From Gaeumannomyces sp. JS-464 (lineage: Eukaryota > Ascomycota > Sordariomycetes > Magnaporthales > Magnaporthaceae), in assembly GCA_002197995.1 (NCBI GenBank), contig NGZR01000001.1, forward strand, positions 10,106,001 to 10,170,000: a stretch of 64,000 bases of DNA. Direction: 5' to 3'. The translations under genes were made by a program, and so were the position numbers. Positions 46,206-58,100 of the stretch are shown here, in pieces; the stretch's first letter is position 1; the number at the start of each line of letters is the position of its first letter. Under the pieces are notes generated by a model. The model searched no databases. It saw only the letters and a program-made list of their open reading frames with translations, and was not told the origin of the DNA.

Positions 46206-49200
46206 GCAGAAGGCCCCGAGCCTCAAGCTGCGGATCGACAGATGGGTTCACACCATCGCCGGCTATGCTACCGCATCGAGAGTTAGTGCAAAGGAGCACA
46301 GCCGCCCCGCGGTTGCACCTGAAACCGAAAAAAAAGAAGCAGACTGTTTTGGGACGTGCATGCCAGATTCGGTGGCTGACGTGAAGACGTGCCGAGGCCG
46401 AGAACCCAGGGTAGCCCACCCCCTCTCATGAAAGAGATATCCAGCGCTCGTGTCCAGGAATGGGCCGGACTCTTCCACATCTAACGGCTCCTTGGGTGCC
46501 AAAGTCCCCCAAGGAGTGAGTTCCTTCCCCAGCGACCTGATAGCAGGCCATACGCGGCCCCGGGGATATTGGGGGCCAGACCGGGGTGCCACGAGCCTTG
46601 CCGCGATATGATGTTGCTGCTCGGCAACCCCAAAAAGACCGGATGACGGGAAGGAGCAAGAGCAAGGGGGCGAAGCGGGCCACGGCGGCAAGATGACACC
46701 TTCTAGGGAGGGCCCGGCGGGATGTCGGCAGCATGCAGCACAGCAGCTCCGCTGCCTGCCAGCCTTTTGCTCGCGAGGCACTGGCCCGCACTGTGGAAAG
46801 GAAACATGATGTTGGACCTCGGACGGCTACGCTACCCAACCAGTCAGATACAATACTTACCCAGAAGTAGATGGGCGTCGGCAGGGCAAGGCTCACCGGG
46901 GTGGGGTGGTGAACAGGCTGGTAGGGCTGGGAATAGATGAAGCAAGCGAGTTTCTCGCTCCTAGAATACACAAGCCCCCTTTATTGAGAGAGGCAGCCTA
47001 CATATTCGGCCATTGCGTTTCGTTTCATCTCAGCCCTAGGCGGAAGATGCCGGACACGAAGAGTGCAAGCGCGATGGCGAAAGCGGGCGGCCAGGTAGGG
47101 TGGGATCCGGGCGCTTGGAGAAGCACATGGATACATGGTAGTCTGCAGATCAAGGATGGGTGGCTGCATGTCAAGGCTTCTAGCGTGCTGTGTGGAAGTC
47201 GGCTAGAAGGGATCGGCGGACTGATCGATTGTGCAGTTTCGAGGTTGAAGGTTGCGATATTCGAACAGTGAGGCTCGAAAAGCGCAGGGCTTCACCCTCG
47301 CATGGTGGGATGCAGGGGTGAAAAAAAAAAGGGGTATCGACGCGATTTTGGTAATGGAGGAGGGGTGTCAGGGGTCACAACGTGCGTCCTATGCTGCAAG
47401 CTGAGGTAAGATATAGAGCGTGCAGTCAGAAAAGTTTTTTTTTTTTTGGGGGGGATGCTGCAAAAATGTATTTCAAAGCCCTGTCAGACGGTGTGTAACG
47501 ATCGGCGCGGGCGCTTCCAGCAACTTGTTGTCCATCGCACATCTTCGCAAGGCCAACGACTACAATGGGCTGGTGGGCAAGAAAAAGGGGTTGGTCCGGT
47601 CGGGGAGAGGCTGATGCCAGCAGCAAGGACATCGGGCAGGTCGCGCAGGTGCAGCTCGTGTGTTCCCCAATTTTGGACGCCGTGTCACCTGCGCGCGTCA
47701 AAGGGGTAAGTGAGAAAGCGCAGCTATCTGGCCTTGCCGTTTTCTGGCCCCCAACGATTGCGCTTGTTTGATCAAGATCTCCGCGGGAGCCAACGCCAAC
47801 CGCTCCGGACATGGAGGTGGTGGAGCTGGGGAACTCAGGCCGTGGAGGCGGCGACGGGAGGATGTGGCTGGGGCAGCCGCCGAAGCGCATAAGCCCTGGG
47901 AGAAGCCACGAGGCGCCTGTCGGCTGGGCAGGCGCTTGAAACGTCCTGGTTTGTGGCTCTGCCATTGGCTCGTTCGGCTATGGGAGGCGAGGAAAGATGT
48001 GCTACCCCAGAGCCTGACCATTTTTGTCTTCTCTCTTTTCCGAGCCTGCACTGCAGCACTCGCATGGCGGCAGCCCTACTGCTCGGACTCTGAAGCGACC
48101 ACCCACTTGGGGGTTACTTCACCATCTCTTGCTTTCCATGGTGTCGCGATTACCACCTTCCTCCTTGGTCCTACGTGACATAAAGAACTGTCGTGCTGGA
48201 TAGGCGAGAACACAGCAATCCTTCTGACCGATGTCAGCACCGTGGAGACAGGTTAACGTGACGCAAACATGGGTGGTCAGCTTGGGGGGCATTCGTGCTA
48301 TCCCACGTGGCGACTCCAGGGGACGGGCCCGGGTCCAACGGAGGGAGTCACGGTCGGACCCGGCAGCGACCGGGATCAGACCGCGGGGGCCCGGGCGATG
48401 GGAAGACGAAAAGAGATGTCAAGACCGAGCCGTGGGTTGCAGGAAATCTTGGGGGCGTGCAATAAATGCGCTGTGCCCCAGGTGGCAGGCAGTATCATGC
48501 TGTGGCGAGGCGACGACTGTAAATGATGATTCCTTTGTGTGGAGGATGCTGACCTCGTGCTCGCCTGGCAGCCCCCAAACTTTGGGGTAAAGACGAGGGC
48601 GAATCGGCCGGTCGGCACTTGATGTTGCCGTCTGCCGTTTCAATGTGTCGGTAGCAAAGAGTCCCCGTGGAAGCGAGCGGGTACGTGTTGGATCTTGAAA
48701 GAATGTGTTCGGTATCACGCGCGCAGGTCTCCCCCTGGATCGAGACGATAAATGCCATGGATAGGTACCTACCTACCTAGGTACGGACGTACGCTCGGGT
48801 GCTGACTGGCCTGGGCGTCTTCGGGGAAGCTTCAAAGCAGATCCATCCTTGAGAGAGTTCGGGCTTGGCAAACACCGGAGGTGGTGGGAGAGTGGACGAG
48901 AACATAAGTAACGGCCGAAAGGAGATCCCTGGCTGCTTGTTGGCAAAGAGAGCGGTTTGGAAAGAAGACCAAGACTTCACCGAATGGGCGTTGGTGCCAG
49001 ACAGTGGGTGGGTCTGTGCCACTGAGCTAATAAATTGCATTGAAATGCTTGCGGCCGAAACCTCAGATTCGCACCCTAGGCATCCGTGGCATCCATGATT
49101 TGCATCCAAGATTTGCTTCTGTCGGTGACGAGATTCTTCAAGCCACGACCAGCGCCAAACACTAAGCGTTCGGAGTCCCGTACATGCATTCGAGGTCTTA

Positions 49201-50332
49201 TGCACGTTCGGAGACTAGAGGTACCTAGGTGTCCAGCGGGAGAGCGAATCCAAGGGGTCGATTGATTGACGCAACTTGGCTTCCCCTTTGGCTGCTAGGG
49301 CAAGCCGCCCTTTGTTCATTCGGCCGAGTCGCCTCTCATTCTCTTTCGCTAGCAGCCCAGCAGAAGCAGGGCCAGATGCAGATGCACCACACTACTAGAT
49401 CAACCGTCACCCATCTCGCGCATGCCCGCTAGGCTGTTTGTGGCCGGGCCAGGGTGTCGGCTAACGGCCGAGAAGCAGCCAGAATGGAGCCAAACCTCAC
49501 TTTCGCATATGCCACAAAGCCAGGGTCTGGCGAATGCGAGGCCTTTCTCTTGCTTCGCGGGCAAGCCACGTTGGCTGCCCCCGCCGTCGCATGCCCTCCT
49601 TCGCCGCGGATATGGCCCTATCCCAGCTAGCCGTATCCATGCGATGCCACGAGGACTCGGCCGCCTGCCAATGGATGTACCATCCATCTGCTCTGCTTAG
49701 GGCGGGAACGTTTAGCCGTTCTCCGCTTGTGGTCCCTGCGTGCGGCCATCATGCTCAGTCAGGAGACGCCGACATCATCTCGTGCCATGCACTTGCCCAC
49801 CCATCCGCCGGAGAGGCTGTTTGCCCCGTCGCCCTCGGGCTCGGCCGGTGCAAGCGACGTCCCCTGCAGAGCCGGGCCCCAGACCAAACATGAACGTATA
49901 CGCTGCCTACTCTGACCTTCTTGCACCGCGGCATATCATACCCCATATCGGCTTCATCGAGCCTCGCGCTCGCTCCCGTTTTCTCTTGCGCGTCGGATAC
50001 CGCCATCCAGAGCTGTCTAGATGGCCCCATCTGCATTGCCTGAACCGACCCCTGAGCTTCCTCCCCTTCCTGACGCCGGTGCAATCATGGGCCGCCTAGA
50101 AGTTTGCATCATCGCCCACCCCGCTCAGCAAACAAGCGCCGCCCTCCGTATATATCTCGCCGTTCGCTCTGTGATACTTCGATGATGGTGTTGTTCTTGA
50201 ATAAACAACGCCACAACACAAATCTGCCATCATCACTCCCCCTCTGCGGCTCAAAACCCGCCGTGTAACCATCCTCAACGCAGCGTCCCGCTCCAGTGCC
50301 ACGACGGCGGACATTTCCCCGGCACCACCAAC
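46206..50332. other. Gene-poor region upstream of the MFS transporter
   Basis: About 4.1 kb. Frames on both strands (for example minus 47426-47965, 179 codons with an ATG) lack recognisable motifs and are not called. TAGGTACCTACC/CCTAGGTA motifs occur at 48762-48786 and 49220-49231. The last 250 bp (about 50080-50332) look like the promoter and leader of the transporter gene. Confidence 0.45.
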
Positions 50333-52391
50333 ATGGCAGCGTCCACAGAGACACCCGCTGCCGGTTCTACAGAACCCATCAACCGTGCCGATGCCGCCTT
50401 GATCGACTCGGACTTGCCGCCGGTGCGGTTCTGGCTCCTCAGTGTCGGTAAGTGCGACGTCTACGAGTTTACTTGGCACCCGGCGTTCCTTTGCCCCTGA
50501 GGTATTGTTTGCGCTGGCAGGCAGCGATGCTCACCATCACACTAGAATCTCCCTAGGCCTCCTGCTGGCAATGCTGGACACCTCGATCATCGCCACCAGT
50601 CTGCTTACCATCGGCCAGGAGTTCAAGTCGTTGGATCGGGTCAACTGGGTGGTACTGTCGTACACGCTCGCTTACCTCGGCTGCGCCGTCCTGTTCGCCC
50701 GTGTCGCCGACGTGGCTGGCCGTCGCGACGCCTTCCTAGCTGCTTTCGTCATCTTTCTCGCCTTCTCCATCGGCTGCGGCTGCGCCCAGAGCCTGGAGCA
50801 ACTCCTCGTCTGCCGCGCACTGCAGGGCGTGGGCGGCTCGGGGCTCTACTCGCTCTCCATGATCATCTGGCCCGAGCTGGCTCCGAACCACATGAAACAG
50901 TACATTGCCGCGCTCGCAGGTCTTGTCGTTGCTGTCGCCGGCGTGCTGGGACCTGTGCTGGGCGGTATTCTTACACAGTACGCATCGTGGAGATGGGTTT
51001 TCTGGATCAAGTGCGCGACCAACAAGGCTTACCCCTGAATCCCTCTCCCGCATTTTTGCATCCACAGACTAACCCCTGGGCCTCTTGATTCGCAGCGGAC
51101 CGATCGGTATCGTCTCCCTAGCCGTCTTCTACCTCAGCTGGCCGAAAGAACACCATCTCCCGAGCATAGAGAAACGATCCTGGAAGGACGTCGATTACGT
51201 GGGCTCGGTCCTTCTTGTCGCCGCAGCGGTTCTCGTGACGTTTGCGTTCCAGAACGTGGCCAGAAATTCGCACGGCTGGCAGGACGCGGGCTTCATCGCG
51301 CCCCTCGCCGTCGGCGGGACGTGCTGGGCGCTCCTGTTCGCGTGGGAATGGCTCGCCGAGTCGCGGGGCGGCGGCGGCGGCGGCGGGCGCGACGCGGACG
51401 CGGACCGCCTCATGGCGGCGTTCCCGCTCGCGCTCGTGCGCAACCACGTCTACTCGGCGACGCTGCTCAACACGGCGCTCGTGGGCTTCGCCTTCTTCGT
51501 GACGCTCTTCGCGATGCCGCTGCGCCTGCAGGTCGTCAACGGGCGCGAGAGCCTCATGGCGGGAGTGCTGCTGCTGCCCATGCTGGCCGGCGTCGCCACG
51601 GGTAGTTTTGTGGGCGGCGCCGTCAGCCGCGACAAGAACCGCATCTGCGAGACGCTCGCGGTTGGGAGCTGTCTCATGGTGCTGGGCACCGCGCTCGAGA
51701 CCAGCATTTCTGATTCGCAGGAGCTGGATCCGAAGGCCCTCGGGTTTTTGGTTTTCATTGGGCTCGGTTTTGGTATCTCGGCTAGCTGCTCTACCATGAT
51801 AGGTATTGTCGAGGCGCCGGTCCGCGAACACGGTACGAGAGACCCCCCTTCTTTCTGTCTCGTTTCAAACTGAGGGCTAATCACAAGGGAAATTCCCAAA
51901 TAGCCCCAGCACAGGGAATTACAGCGCAGATCCGCGTCTTTGGCGGCAGCCTCGGGATCGCAGCGTCCTCAGTCATACTGGCGGGCGAGTTGCAGCGGCA
52001 GCTGGGCGACGTGCTCACCGCGGAGCAGCTGGCCGCCGTCGAGACGCGCGGGCCGGTGGGCATTGCTGTCGGCGGCGGCGGCGGCAGCGAAAAGGACATG
52101 CAGCACATCATGGCGCTCGTCCGCCGGGCGTACGCGGACGCCTTCCGGCGCGACATGGTCCTCGCGGCCGCGGTGGGCGCGCTGGCGGTGGTCGCGGCGC
52201 TGTGCACGTACCGGCGCGGGCGGGTCTCGCTCCTCGAGGCGAGGAAGCGGCACGCCGAGGACGAGCTCGAGCGGCGGAGGCGCCTGCGGTCGCAGAGGGA
52301 CGCGACGGCGCCGTCTCCTGGTGGGGAGAGCGGCGAGTCTGCGACCGAGGCCAAGCCGGCGTTGGCAGCTGCGTCGTCGGCGGAGGTGTGA
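50333..52391 (+). CDS. MFS drug:H+ antiporter, DHA2 (14-TM) type
   Basis: A predicted plasma-membrane exporter of small molecules. Exons: 50333-50447, 50521 (or 50557)-51010, 51096-51832 and 51904-52391, about 609 aa. The N-terminus has RFWLLSVG entering TM1 and AMLDTSIIATSL, the DHA2 LD...I motif. Motif A in loop 2-3 reads ARVADVAGRRDAF. TM4-5 include CRALQGVGGSGLYSLSMIIW, and a motif C-like [24 protein letters not shown] crosses intron 2. The second half has NHVYSATLLNTALVGFAFF and LLLPMLAGVATGSFVGG. A glycine run interrupts the central cytosolic loop. The tail is long, Arg/Glu-rich and cytosolic. The introns are consensus, and the frame is intact. The start is the first ATG in frame. Substrate unknown; no neighbouring biosynthetic cluster is seen. 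Confidence 0.9.
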
Positions 52392-53030
52392 CGGTGCGTG
52401 GTTGTGGTTGAGTTGGCGTTGGACATGCTATTTTCGCCGATATTTCCTTTGTTATTTTTGGGGCTGGTCTCCTTCTATAGATGTTGGATTGCATGAGCGA
52501 CGGCGTCTCGGGAAAATGTTTCCCTTCCTGTTTCCTTTCCCCCCTGTTGCAGTTCCAAACGTCGTTTTTACACTAGATACTAGCAGCATCGCTACTATAT
52601 ATGGCAAAGACCTGCCAGAGTTTCAATGCATCTTGCGGGGCACCAAGCGGCATGCCGCTGTGCTTGCTTATCACCCCTCAGATCCCACGTTTTGCGGGGT
52701 TACGCACACCTATAGCAGAAGCGCCAAAGGCTATGACGGAATCGGAGCGCACCGCAACGATAACCAGATGACTGACACATGGAGCCGTGTTGATGCTGTA
52801 ATGTGAAATCTCCATCTTGACGCATGAGATACCAAGCCGATTCTCGGCCTTGATTGATCCCCTCCCAAAAAGTCTCACATGCTACTCCCAGCAGCGAAAA
52901 CAGCCGCCGCAACCCTCCGCACCATCCTCTCGCAGAGACCCCCACGCCGCCGCATACCATACCAACCTCGGCACTAGCAGCAGCAGCAGCGGCAGCAGCA
53001 GCAGCAGCAGCAGCAGCAGCGCCCTTCAGG
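52392..53030. other. Intergenic region and SDR leader with CAG repeat
   Basis: Spacer of about 640 bp between the MFS transporter and SDR genes, in tandem. The last part is the SDR 5' leader and includes the AGC repeat 52976-53020. No gene is supported. Confidence 0.5.
52976..53020 (+). repeat. AGC/CAG trinucleotide repeat in SDR leader
   Basis: About 15 units of AGC with one GGC interruption, ending 10 bp before the SDR start codon. In the SDR frame it would read poly-Ala, but no in-frame ATG precedes it, so it is probably untranslated. Confidence 0.85.
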
Positions 53031-54311
53031 ATGTCGAGCAGCGCCATGGCGAAGCGGCTCGAGGGCAAGACCATCGTCATCACGGGGGCGTCGTCGGGCA
53101 TCGGGCGCAGCTGCGCCTTCGAGTTTGCGCGCACCAGCCCCAAGGACCTGAAGCTGGTGCTGACGGCGCGGCGGATCGACACGCTCAAGGAGGTGGCCGC
53201 CCAGATCGCGGCCGAGGTCGGACCGGGCGTCAGGGTGCTGCCGTTCCGGCTCGACGTCAGCAACCCGGCCGAGGTGCGAGAGTTCGTGCAGGTGCTGCCC
53301 GACGAGTTCCGCGAGATTGACGTGCTGGTCAACAATGCGTAATATCTCCCTCCTCCCACTGAATTTTTTGACCCGAGATGAATAGACACCCAGGTAATAA
53401 CAGCATCGCAGCGGCCTGGTCAAGGGCGTGGCGCAGGCCCCCGCCATCGCCGAGGAGGACATCAACGTCATGTTCGCGACCAACGTCACGGGCCTGATCA
53501 ACCTGACGCAGGCGGTGCTGCCCGTGTTCAAGCGGCGGCCCGATGGCGGCCGGGGCGACATCATCAACATCGGCAGCATCGCCGGCCGCGAGCCCTACGC
53601 CAGCGGCTCCATCTACTGCGCCACCAAGGCCGCCGTGCGCAGCTTCACCGACAGCCTGCGCAAGGAGCTGATCGCCACGCGCATCCGGGTCATGGAGGTC
53701 GACCCGGGCCAGGTCGAGACGGTGGGTTTTTGGCTCTGTTGACACTGTCGTGTCTTGTCTTGTCTTGTCTGTTGATTTGCGGGTGGAACCAAAAAGCAGC
53801 TGACGCAACACGCCGATTGCGCCCCCAGGAGTTTTCGGTCGTCCGCTTCTACGGAGACAAGGCCAAGGCCGATGCGGTTTACGCGTAAGTCACGACCCCT
53901 TGCCCGCCGTTTCACAAGTCGCATCACGACCACTCCAGCAACGCCTTGTCCGTTTCGGAAGGCGGGCAAACAAGGTGGTTTTTTTTCTTTTCTTTATGGT
54001 TGAGACTTGACAGAACCTAATTGCCAATTCTTACCCGAACCAGTGGCTGCGACCCGCTCACGCCCGACGACATCGCCGAGGTGGTCGTTTTCGTCGCGGG
54101 CCGGCGAGAGAACGTGGTCGTTGCCGACACGCTGATCTTCCCCAGCCATCAGGTATGAGGATCCCGGCAGGAGACTCAGAGGATCCCAAGGAAGGAAGCT
54201 GTTGCGCGATGTGGGGGTCCTTCGGATTTCGGATGATTTTGCTGACCACCCGCCCTTGGACGTGCAAAATAACAGGCTGCTGCTGGCGTGATGCACCGGA
54301 AGTCGACATGA
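53031..54311 (+). CDS. NADP-dependent short-chain dehydrogenase (YMR226C/serine 3-dehydrogenase-like)
   Basis: A classical SDR oxidoreductase that oxidises 3-hydroxy acids or alcohols such as L-allo-threonine in its yeast relative (YMR226C); the substrate here is inferred only. Five exons: 53031-53338, 53412-53721, 53829-53884, 54044-54152 and 54276-54311, 272 aa, frame intact. The nucleotide-binding motif TGASSGIG is at residues about 19-26, with LTARR following the second strand (NADP preference). LVNNAG crosses intron 1, IGSIAGR carries the catalytic Ser region and YCATKAAV is the Tyr-x-x-x-Lys motif. The 12-codon last exon gives the AAAGVMHRKST end, supported by a CTGAC branch and an AG at 54275. 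Without that intron the protein would stop at 54158 after FPSHQV. Start chosen at the first in-frame ATG. Confidence 0.9.
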
Positions 54312-55840
54312 CCTTTCAAGTCCGGTGGCGTTTCGTTGGCTGCAGCGGGAAAAGCTGTCAGCTCAGGCAGACTGCGTGGCCTCGACAGCGGCTGGGAATG
54401 GCCGCGGCTTCTGTAGAAAATTTTCAGCTTCCGGCACCGGCCAAGGCGCATTCATGCAGCGGGGAAGAAAAAAAGAAAAAAAAAGGCTCGTATTCACGCT
54501 CAACTCCTGGTGTTGGATGTAGGCGGGATCCGTGCTTGTGATTTCACTGCACAGAGCCAACACAAAGGACGTCGTCCCGAATAGACAAATTCCCCTCACA
54601 TTGATCAGCATCCAACAGCAGTACCCGAACAGGGCCAAGCACACCGGACACAATAGGGGTTGTTTTATGCGGCTGTGCCTGCATGCGGGAAACCCGCTAA
54701 TTGATTGACGATATCGGCAAGTCAGTGCGAATTCTGCCAACTGGGGAGAGCGCACGGCCTGACACCCTCAGACACCCTCCAAAAAGCCACGACCAGCCGC
54801 GTCCTCTCAAGCCCACAACCACTGTGCTCCTGATGGCCGCTGTCTCAGATGCAACCGCGCCAACGGCGCCACCGCCCGGTGGATAAAGAGGTACTTATGC
54901 ATAAGTGTCGGCTGGCAGGGGCTGGCCTGTATCGGCCTATCTGGCCAACACGCCGACCATGTGGCGATCTCCCACCACGGGCTCATGCGAATGGATAGGG
55001 GATGCCAAAAAAAGAATTTCCTAGTGCGCCACCTTTCGGTCGGCCATTCGGGCAGTGTGAGGGTGGGTTCTGCACAATCTCAGCTGGTGCCCCGCTGCAG
55101 TGCTTGCAGACTGTGCAGACGCAAGCAGGCAATTGAAGCTAATCTCGGCCAGGCCCAGCAGCGAGGCCAACCAAATCTTCTGTTTATTTTTTTTCTCCTC
55201 TCCTTCGCTCCTCCTTCCCTCTTCGTCTCACTCCCCATCATTCGTTGCCTGGGCTTATCTCGCTTTATCCACAGCCCTGTCGGCGCGCTTCTGCTTCCAC
55301 TTTCACCCTCGCTCGGCTCCCATTTCCGCTGCCCTCGGTCTGCGCGTTGTTTGTGTTTCCTCTCAGTCTCTCGCTCGTAATCAATCTGCGTCCCGACTTC
55401 TGTTCTTTCTCGTATTCCCTCCCTACCCCTCTTTTTTATCTGGCATATGCTTTGTGGCTCCATGCAAGCTTGACCAACCCGGATACCACGGGCCCACACT
55501 TCATCCCATTTCGCGCCAGGCAGGGAGCACTGTGACGTCCATCCCTTATCTTGCACGAACAAGCCTGCGCTCGCTTGCCCGGGAAGGCTGCATCGCGCCA
55601 TCGCACCGCAGCTGTGAACGAGCTAAACCTTGGCCGTTCCTCTCCTCCTGTCATCCTCCTCCGCCTCCTACACAAGCAATCGCCATCTTTGTTACGAGTC
55701 TCCCATGTCGATCCCTACCCGTCCACCAACCGACACCAAAAGCCCCTAATTATTCTTCCTTCCTCTTGCTCTCCTCATCCTCATTGGCAAACTGTCTTGT
55801 TGTCCATTAGTCGAGTCCCTCGAGGACCCCAACCGTCCCG
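54312..55840. promoter_or_regulatory. Intergenic region and long pyrimidine-rich leader of YND1
   Basis: About 1.5 kb. A 14-bp perfect palindrome ACTTATGCATAAGT lies at 54893-54906. From 55185 to 55800 the plus strand is strongly C/T-rich, a typical fungal leader. No gene is supported. Confidence 0.55.
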
Positions 55841-58100
55841 ATGGGCAAAAAATGTACGCTCTCACCCTCGCCCCATTGCGCCTCCCCTCGCTCTCAATGG
55901 CTTCGGCGCGGCGTGTGTCCCGTCGGCAATCCAACGCCCGGGCCTCTGCGCCTGCAGTGTGCTAACGCGGTCTTGCTGTTTGCTCGCAGGGCGGTATGGA
56001 GTAATTCTTGATGCGGGTTCCTCCGGGACGCGGTTACACATCTACAGGTGGAAAGACCCAGCAAAGGCACGAAAGCATGCCTCGGCGCTCGAGCTGCAGC
56101 GGCTGCCGCAGCTGGAGACCAAGGACAAATGGACCAAGAAGACGCGGCCCGGCGTGTCGACCTTTGGCAGCAACCCTGCTGATGTCGGCCCCGATCACCT
56201 CGAAGACCTCGTCGCCCATGCCGTGAAGCACGTCCCCGAACACAAGCAGGCCGACACGCCCATCTTCCTGATGGCTACCGCCGGCATGCGACTCCTGCCT
56301 CAGATGCAGCAGAAGGCTCTGCTCGGCGAGATCTGCTCATACCTCCAAACACACACGCAGTTTTCCCTCCCCGACTGCGACCTCCACATCCAAGTTATCA
56401 AGGGCGAGACCGAGGGACTGTACGGCTGGGTCGCGTCAAATTACCTCCTGGGCGGCTTCGACCGACCCGAGAACCACCAGCACGGAAAGGGCCACCACAC
56501 CTACGGATTCCTCGACATGGGCGGCGCCTCGGCGCAGATCGCCTTCGCTCCCAACGCCACCGAAGCTGAAAAGCACGCGGACGACCTGAAGCTCCTTAGG
56601 CTGCGCACGTTGGACGGCAAGCCGGCCGAGCACAAGGTGTTTACCACCACATGGCTCGGCTTCGGTGTGAACCAGGCCAGGGAGAGATACGTGAAGAGTC
56701 TGATTGAGGGCACAAGTTCAGGAAGCTCCGAGATCCCGGACCCGTGCATGCCGAAGGGGCTGAGGACAACGATGCACGGCGAAGTCGTCCAAGGTTCAGC
56801 CAGCCGCAACCGCACCCTGATCGGCACCGGCCTGTTCAACGAGTGCGAAGTCAAGACGAGGCCGCTGCTGAACAAGGACGCGCCCTGCGTTGACAATCCG
56901 TGTCTTCTCAACGGCCAACACGTACCGGCAATCGACTTTGACGTGAACCACTTTGTCGGCGTTTCAGAGTACTGGCACACTACCCACGGTGTCTTTGGAA
57001 AGGGCGACAAGGCCTACGACTTCACGACATATCAGCAGAGAGTTCGCGACTTTTGCACTCAGGATTGGGACGACATCGAGGCGAAGCTGGACACGCGCGG
57101 GAAGCACAAGGCAAAGAACGCCCAGGAGGCTTGCTTCAAGGCCTCTTGGCTGCTCAACGTGCTGCACGAAGGTATCGGCATCCCGCGGCTCGGTCTGGAC
57201 AAGAACCCCCACGCGCACAATGTGTCCAAGGGCGCACTGGAGAACGCCAAGGACAAGGGCTTTTTGGATCCGTTCAAGGCGGTCGACACGATCGATGGCG
57301 TCGAGGTCAGCTGGACCCTGGGAAAGATGGTGCTCTATGCCGCTGGACAGGTCCCGCCTGCTGAGACGTCTGCGAAAGCCCTGCCCGTGGGCTTCGGAAG
57401 CAACGTGCAAGGTGTTCCCGACGACTTTAACCATGCCGGCTCCGCCTGGAGCCCGGTCTCGCAGCAGGATGGCGACGATGACGATGACTGGGGCGACGCT
57501 GCGGACGACATTCTCGAAAAGGCCCGGTCAAAGTCGACCTCGGGCTTCCTCATCTTTATCTTGATCCTCATGGTGCTCGGCTACATCTTCAGGAAGAAGG
57601 ACCGGAGGTTACGACTCTTCTCCAAGATTAGCGGCTTCACTCGGCGCTCGCGGAGGCCAGGGAGCCCTCGCAAGGGCGGCCGCGGGCTGTCGGGGCTTCG
57701 CAACAAGCTCTTCGGCCGGCCGGGGACGACCAACTACGAGCGCCTACTCGAGGACGGCGATGCGGAGCAGTTCGCGCTCGGCGACATCGACTCGGACGGG
57801 AGCGAAGGGTCGGACAGCAGCAGCAGCGAGGGGTCTTCTCCGTCCGGGATCCGCCGGCAGGTTGTATCCGTCTCGGGCAACGGCCGCTCGTCCGGACTCG
57901 CGACACCCAAGCTTAACGTGGACGTGTACGACGAATTCAGGGCCGGATCGGCTATTGATCGGAGCGGCCTTGTGGTTAGGACCGAGAGCCGCGAACGGCT
58001 CGTTCCCACCCTCCAGATGTCCAACGCCGGCCGCCGGAGTCGTGCTGGCAGCCCCACGAGGCTAAAAAGTCCCCTGATGTCGCCACTTCAGGAGACATGA
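55841..58100 (+). CDS. YND1: Golgi apyrase / nucleoside diphosphatase (GDA1-CD39 family, YND1-like)
   Basis: The enzyme hydrolyses nucleoside di- and triphosphates in the Golgi lumen, removing GDP/UDP left by glycosyltransferases. Exon 1 (55841-55853) encodes MGKK plus one base; the intron (55854-55989) is followed by RYGVILDAGSSGTRLHIY, so apyrase conserved region 1 lies at the N-terminus. ACR2 is ATAGMRLL, ACR3 GETEGLYGWVASNYLLGG and ACR4 FLDMGGASAQIAF. A single transmembrane segment (FLIFILILMVLGYIF, nt about 57547-57591, residues about 523-538) separates the catalytic part from a basic then Ser/Asp-rich cytosolic tail of about 170 residues. An acidic DDDDDW stretch lies just before it. 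About 707 aa; frame intact. Ynd1 in yeast also has a C-terminal anchor, which supports this subtype over Gda1. Confidence 0.92.

Noticed and set aside
47426..47965. 179-codon minus-strand frame with an ATG
   Set aside because: No recognisable motif, ends in a Lys run made by a T-tract, and no splice or leader features; too weak to call.
24706..50332. Transposon remnants
   Set aside because: No terminal repeats, transposase motifs or RIP-like AT-rich mutation pattern were recognised by eye; a repeat-library search would be decisive.
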